From: Xenorhabdus vietnamensis
GTDB taxonomy: Bacteria > Pseudomonadota > Gammaproteobacteria > Enterobacterales > Enterobacteriaceae
Direction of reading: 5' to 3'
Length of the DNA stretch: 52,879 nucleotides
NCBI RefSeq assembly: GCF_002127535.1
Contig: NZ_MUBJ01000015.1
Location: 1-52,879, forward strand
A program made the position numbers and the translations under genes. Numbering within the stretch: position 1 is the first letter of the stretch; the number at the start of each line of letters is the position of its first letter. Shown here in pieces: positions 50,602 through 52,879 of this stretch. The notes below the pieces were generated by a model. That model was given only the letters and a program-made list of their open reading frames with translations. It did not search any database and was not told where the DNA came from.

Positions 50602-52710
50602 ATGGCTCGTAAAACACCCATAGCGCGTTACCGTAATATCGGTATCAGTGCCCACATCGACGCCGGTAAAACCACGACAACTGAACGTATTCTGTTTTAT
50701 ACAGGCGTAAACCATAAAATCGGTGAAACTCACGAAGGTTCAGCAACTATGGACTGGATGGAGCAGGAACAGGAGCGTGGTATTACTATCACGTCTGCTG
50801 CGACGACTGCATTCTGGTCTGGTATGGCTAAACAGTATGAACCACACCGTATCAACATCATCGACACCCCAGGACACGTTGACTTCACTATCGAAGTAGA
50901 ACGTTCCATGCGTGTTCTTGATGGCGCAGTAATGGTTTACTGTGCGGTTGGTGGTGTTCAGCCTCAGTCTGAAACCGTATGGCGTCAGGCTAACAAATAT
51001 AATGTTCCACGTATCGCGTTCGTTAACAAAATGGACCGTATGGGTGCGAACTTCCTGCGCGTTGTTGAGCAGATCAAAACCCGTCTGGCTGCTAACCCAG
51101 TTCCACTTCAACTGGCGATCGGTGCTGAAGATACCTTCACCGGTGTTGTTGACCTGCTGAAGATGAAAGCAATCAACTGGAACGAAGCTGATCAGGGAAC
51201 TACCTTCACTTATGAAGATATCCCAGCAGACATGGTTGAACTGGCTCAAGAATGGCATCAGAACCTGATTGAATCCGCAGCAGAAGCATCAGAAGACCTG
51301 ATGGACAAATATCTGGGCGGTGAAGAGCTGACTGAAGAAGAAATCAAGGCAGCTCTGCGTAAGCGTGTTCTGGCTAGCGAAATTATCCTGGTTACCTGTG
51401 GTTCTGCATTTAAGAACAAAGGTGTTCAGGCAATGCTGGATGCAGTTGTTGAATATCTGCCAGCACCAACAGACGTTGAGTCTATCAAAGGTGTTCTGCC
51501 AGACGGTAAAGACACTCCAGCAGTACGTCACTCTAGCGATGACGAGCCATTCTCTGCGCTGGCGTTCAAAATCGCTACTGACCCATTCGTGGGTAACCTG
51601 ACGTTCTTCCGTGTTTATTCTGGTGTTGTTAACTCTGGTGACACCGTACTGAACCCGATAAAAGACAAGAAAGAACGTTTTGGCCGTATCGTACAGATGC
51701 ACGCCAACAAACGTGAAGAAATCAAAGAAGTCCGCGCAGGCGACATCGCCGCTGCGATCGGTCTGAAAGATGTAACTACAGGTGATACTCTCTGTGACAT
51801 GGGTTCTCCAATCATTCTGGAGCGCATGGAATTCCCAGAGCCAGTTATCTCTGTTGCTATCGAACCAAAAACTAAAGCTGACCAAGAAAAAATGGGTATC
51901 GCTTTAGGCCGTTTGGCTCAGGAAGATCCATCATTCCGTGTAAGCAGTGATGAAGAGACTGGTCAAACTATCATTGCAGGTATGGGTGAGCTGCACCTCG
52001 ATGTACTGGTTGACCGTATGCGTCGTGAATTCAATGTTGAAGCGAACGTAGGTAAACCTCAGGTTGCTTATCGTGAAACTATCCGTACTTCTGTTGAGCA
52101 GGAAGGTAAACACGCTAAACAATCCGGTGGTCGCGGTCAGTACGGTCACGTTTGGCTACGTATCGAGCCTCTGGAAGCAGGTGGTGCTGGTTACGAATTC
52201 GCGAACGAAATCGTTGGTGGTGTTGTTCCTAAAGAATACATCCCAGGCGTCGACAAAGGCGTTCAGGAACAGCTGAAGGGCGGCGTTCTGGCTGGTTATC
52301 CAATCGTTGACGTTAAAGTTGCCCTGTTCGATGGCTCTTACCATGACGTTGACTCCTCAGAAATCGCCTTTAAAATTGCTGCATCCATGGCATTTAAAGA
52401 AGGCTTCATGAAAGCGAAACCAGTTCTGCTGGAACCTATCATGAAAGTTGAGGTGGAAACACCAGAAGATTACATGGGTGACGTCATCGGTGACTTGAAC
52501 CGTCGCCGTGGTATGATCGAGGGTATGGATGATTTAGCTACGGGCAAAATTGTTCGTGCTCAAGTACCATTGTCTGAAATGTTTGGTTATGCTACTGACC
52601 TGCGTTCTCAGACCCAAGGTCGTGCTTCTTACTCCATGGAGTTCTTGAAGTACAACGAAGCGCCGAGCAACGTCGCTCAGGCTATTATCGAAGCTCGCAA
52701 ATCTAGATAA
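50602..52710 (+). CDS. fusA: translation elongation factor G
   Basis: The 702-residue GTPase moves tRNA and mRNA after peptide transfer and helps recycle ribosomes. G motifs are [20 protein letters not shown] and [10 protein letters not shown], and five domains are complete. It is the usual str-operon copy, preceded by AGAGAGGAAAAA and a hairpin (GGGTAGC with GCTACCC at 50548-50566). Confidence 0.98.
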   Translation: MARKTPIARYRNIGISAHIDAGKTTTTERILFYTGVNHKIGETHEGSATMDWMEQEQERGITITSAATTAFWSGMAKQYEPHRINIIDTPGHVDFTIEVERSMRVLDGAVMVYCAVGGVQPQSETVWRQANKYNVPRIAFVNKMDRMGANFLRVVEQIKTRLAANPVPLQLAIGAEDTFTGVVDLLKMKAINWNEADQGTTFTYEDIPADMVELAQEWHQNLIESAAEASEDLMDKYLGGEELTEEEIKAALRKRVLASEIILVTCGSAFKNKGVQAMLDAVVEYLPAPTDVESIKGVLPDGKDTPAVRHSSDDEPFSALAFKIATDPFVGNLTFFRVYSGVVNSGDTVLNPIKDKKERFGRIVQMHANKREEIKEVRAGDIAAAIGLKDVTTGDTLCDMGSPIILERMEFPEPVISVAIEPKTKADQEKMGIALGRLAQEDPSFRVSSDEETGQTIIAGMGELHLDVLVDRMRREFNVEANVGKPQVAYRETIRTSVEQEGKHAKQSGGRGQYGHVWLRIEPLEAGGAGYEFANEIVGGVVPKEYIPGVDKGVQEQLKGGVLAGYPIVDVKVALFDGSYHDVDSSEIAFKIAASMAFKEGFMKAKPVLLEPIMKVEVETPEDYMGDVIGDLNRRRGMIEGMDDLATGKIVRAQVPLSEMFGYATDLRSQTQGRASYSMEFLKYNEAPSNVAQAIIEARKSR

Positions 52711-52779
52711 GTTTTCGAGTTTACAATCTTTTAGCTCCCTCTTCTCTGTGACGGGGGAGCGGTATTAAGGAATAGAGTC

Positions 52780-52879
52780 GTGTCTAAAGAAAAGTTTGAA
52801 CGTTCAAAACCGCACGTTAACGTTGGTACTATCGGCCACGTTGACCACGGTAAAACTACCCTGACTGCTGCAATCACCA
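52780..52879 (+). CDS. tuf: elongation factor Tu, 5' part
   Basis: The gene is cut by the window edge after 33 codons. A GTG start follows TAAGGAA, and the sequence reads [20 protein letters not shown] and the DHGKTT P-loop, which is diagnostic of EF-Tu. It is the last gene of the str operon (tufA position). Confidence 0.97.
   Translation, partial: MSKEKFERSKPHVNVGTIGHVDHGKTTLTAAIT

Overview
The window is chromosomal DNA of a gammaproteobacterium of the Enterobacterales. Gene blocks and protein sequences are close to Escherichia coli, but moderate AT-richness, long AT-rich spacers and loss of several usual neighbour genes point to the Morganellaceae, most likely a Xenorhabdus- or Photorhabdus-like bacterium. 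That placement is inferred from remembered protein similarity and gene order. No tRNA, rRNA, CRISPR array or intact transposase was seen. One structured RNA, Spot 42 (spf), is clear.

Layout. 0-4.2 kb: a small putative membrane protein, a palindrome and repeat pair, then rlmJ, gor and a hotdog thioesterase. 4.2-9.8 kb: an autoinducer-2 (Lsr) locus, lsrK-lsrR divergent from lsrB-lsrF-lsrG. The transporter genes lsrA, lsrC and lsrD are missing from their expected place and replaced by about 690 bp of degenerate DNA. 9.9-14.0 kb: accessory genes (SAM methyltransferase, exported S33-type hydrolase, PLP group II decarboxylase) with a tract of about 14 ATTTTT hexamers. 14.1-21.8 kb: conserved mobB-mobA / yihD-srkA-dsbA / polA-spf-engB block. 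21.8-23.9 kb: a LysR regulator broken by one in-frame TGA, divergent from an AEC-family permease. 24.1-30.3 kb: ppiA, pabA, argD, crp, prkB, yheU, yheT. 30.4-40.2 kb: about 10 kb of accessory DNA (LysE-type exporter, murQ-murP, a large invasin/intimin-like protein, a decayed gene remnant and a LysR regulator), lying between yheT and yheS, which adjoin in E. coli. 40.2-52.9 kb: yheS, kefG-kefB-yheV, slyD, slyX, fkpA, yheO, tusDCB and the str operon rpsL-rpsG-fusA-tuf, with tuf cut by the window end.

How the genes work together. LsrR/LsrK/LsrB/LsrF/LsrG form an AI-2 sensing and breakdown set without its own importer in the window. MobA/MobB, DsbA/SrkA, PolA/Spot 42/EngB, Crp and the tus-str block are housekeeping. 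Crp is also the known regulator of Spot 42 and of lsr operons in relatives, and it carries a two-residue insertion at its cAMP phosphate-binding loop. MurP/MurQ salvage the wall sugar N-acetylmuramate. The invasin-like protein is the main candidate host-interaction factor.

The most interesting signals are the transporter-less lsr locus, the Crp insertion, the hexanucleotide tract, the accessory block containing the invasin, the nonsense-mutated LysR gene, and a recurring pattern of roughly 15-bp tandem micro-duplications, some of them inside essential genes.
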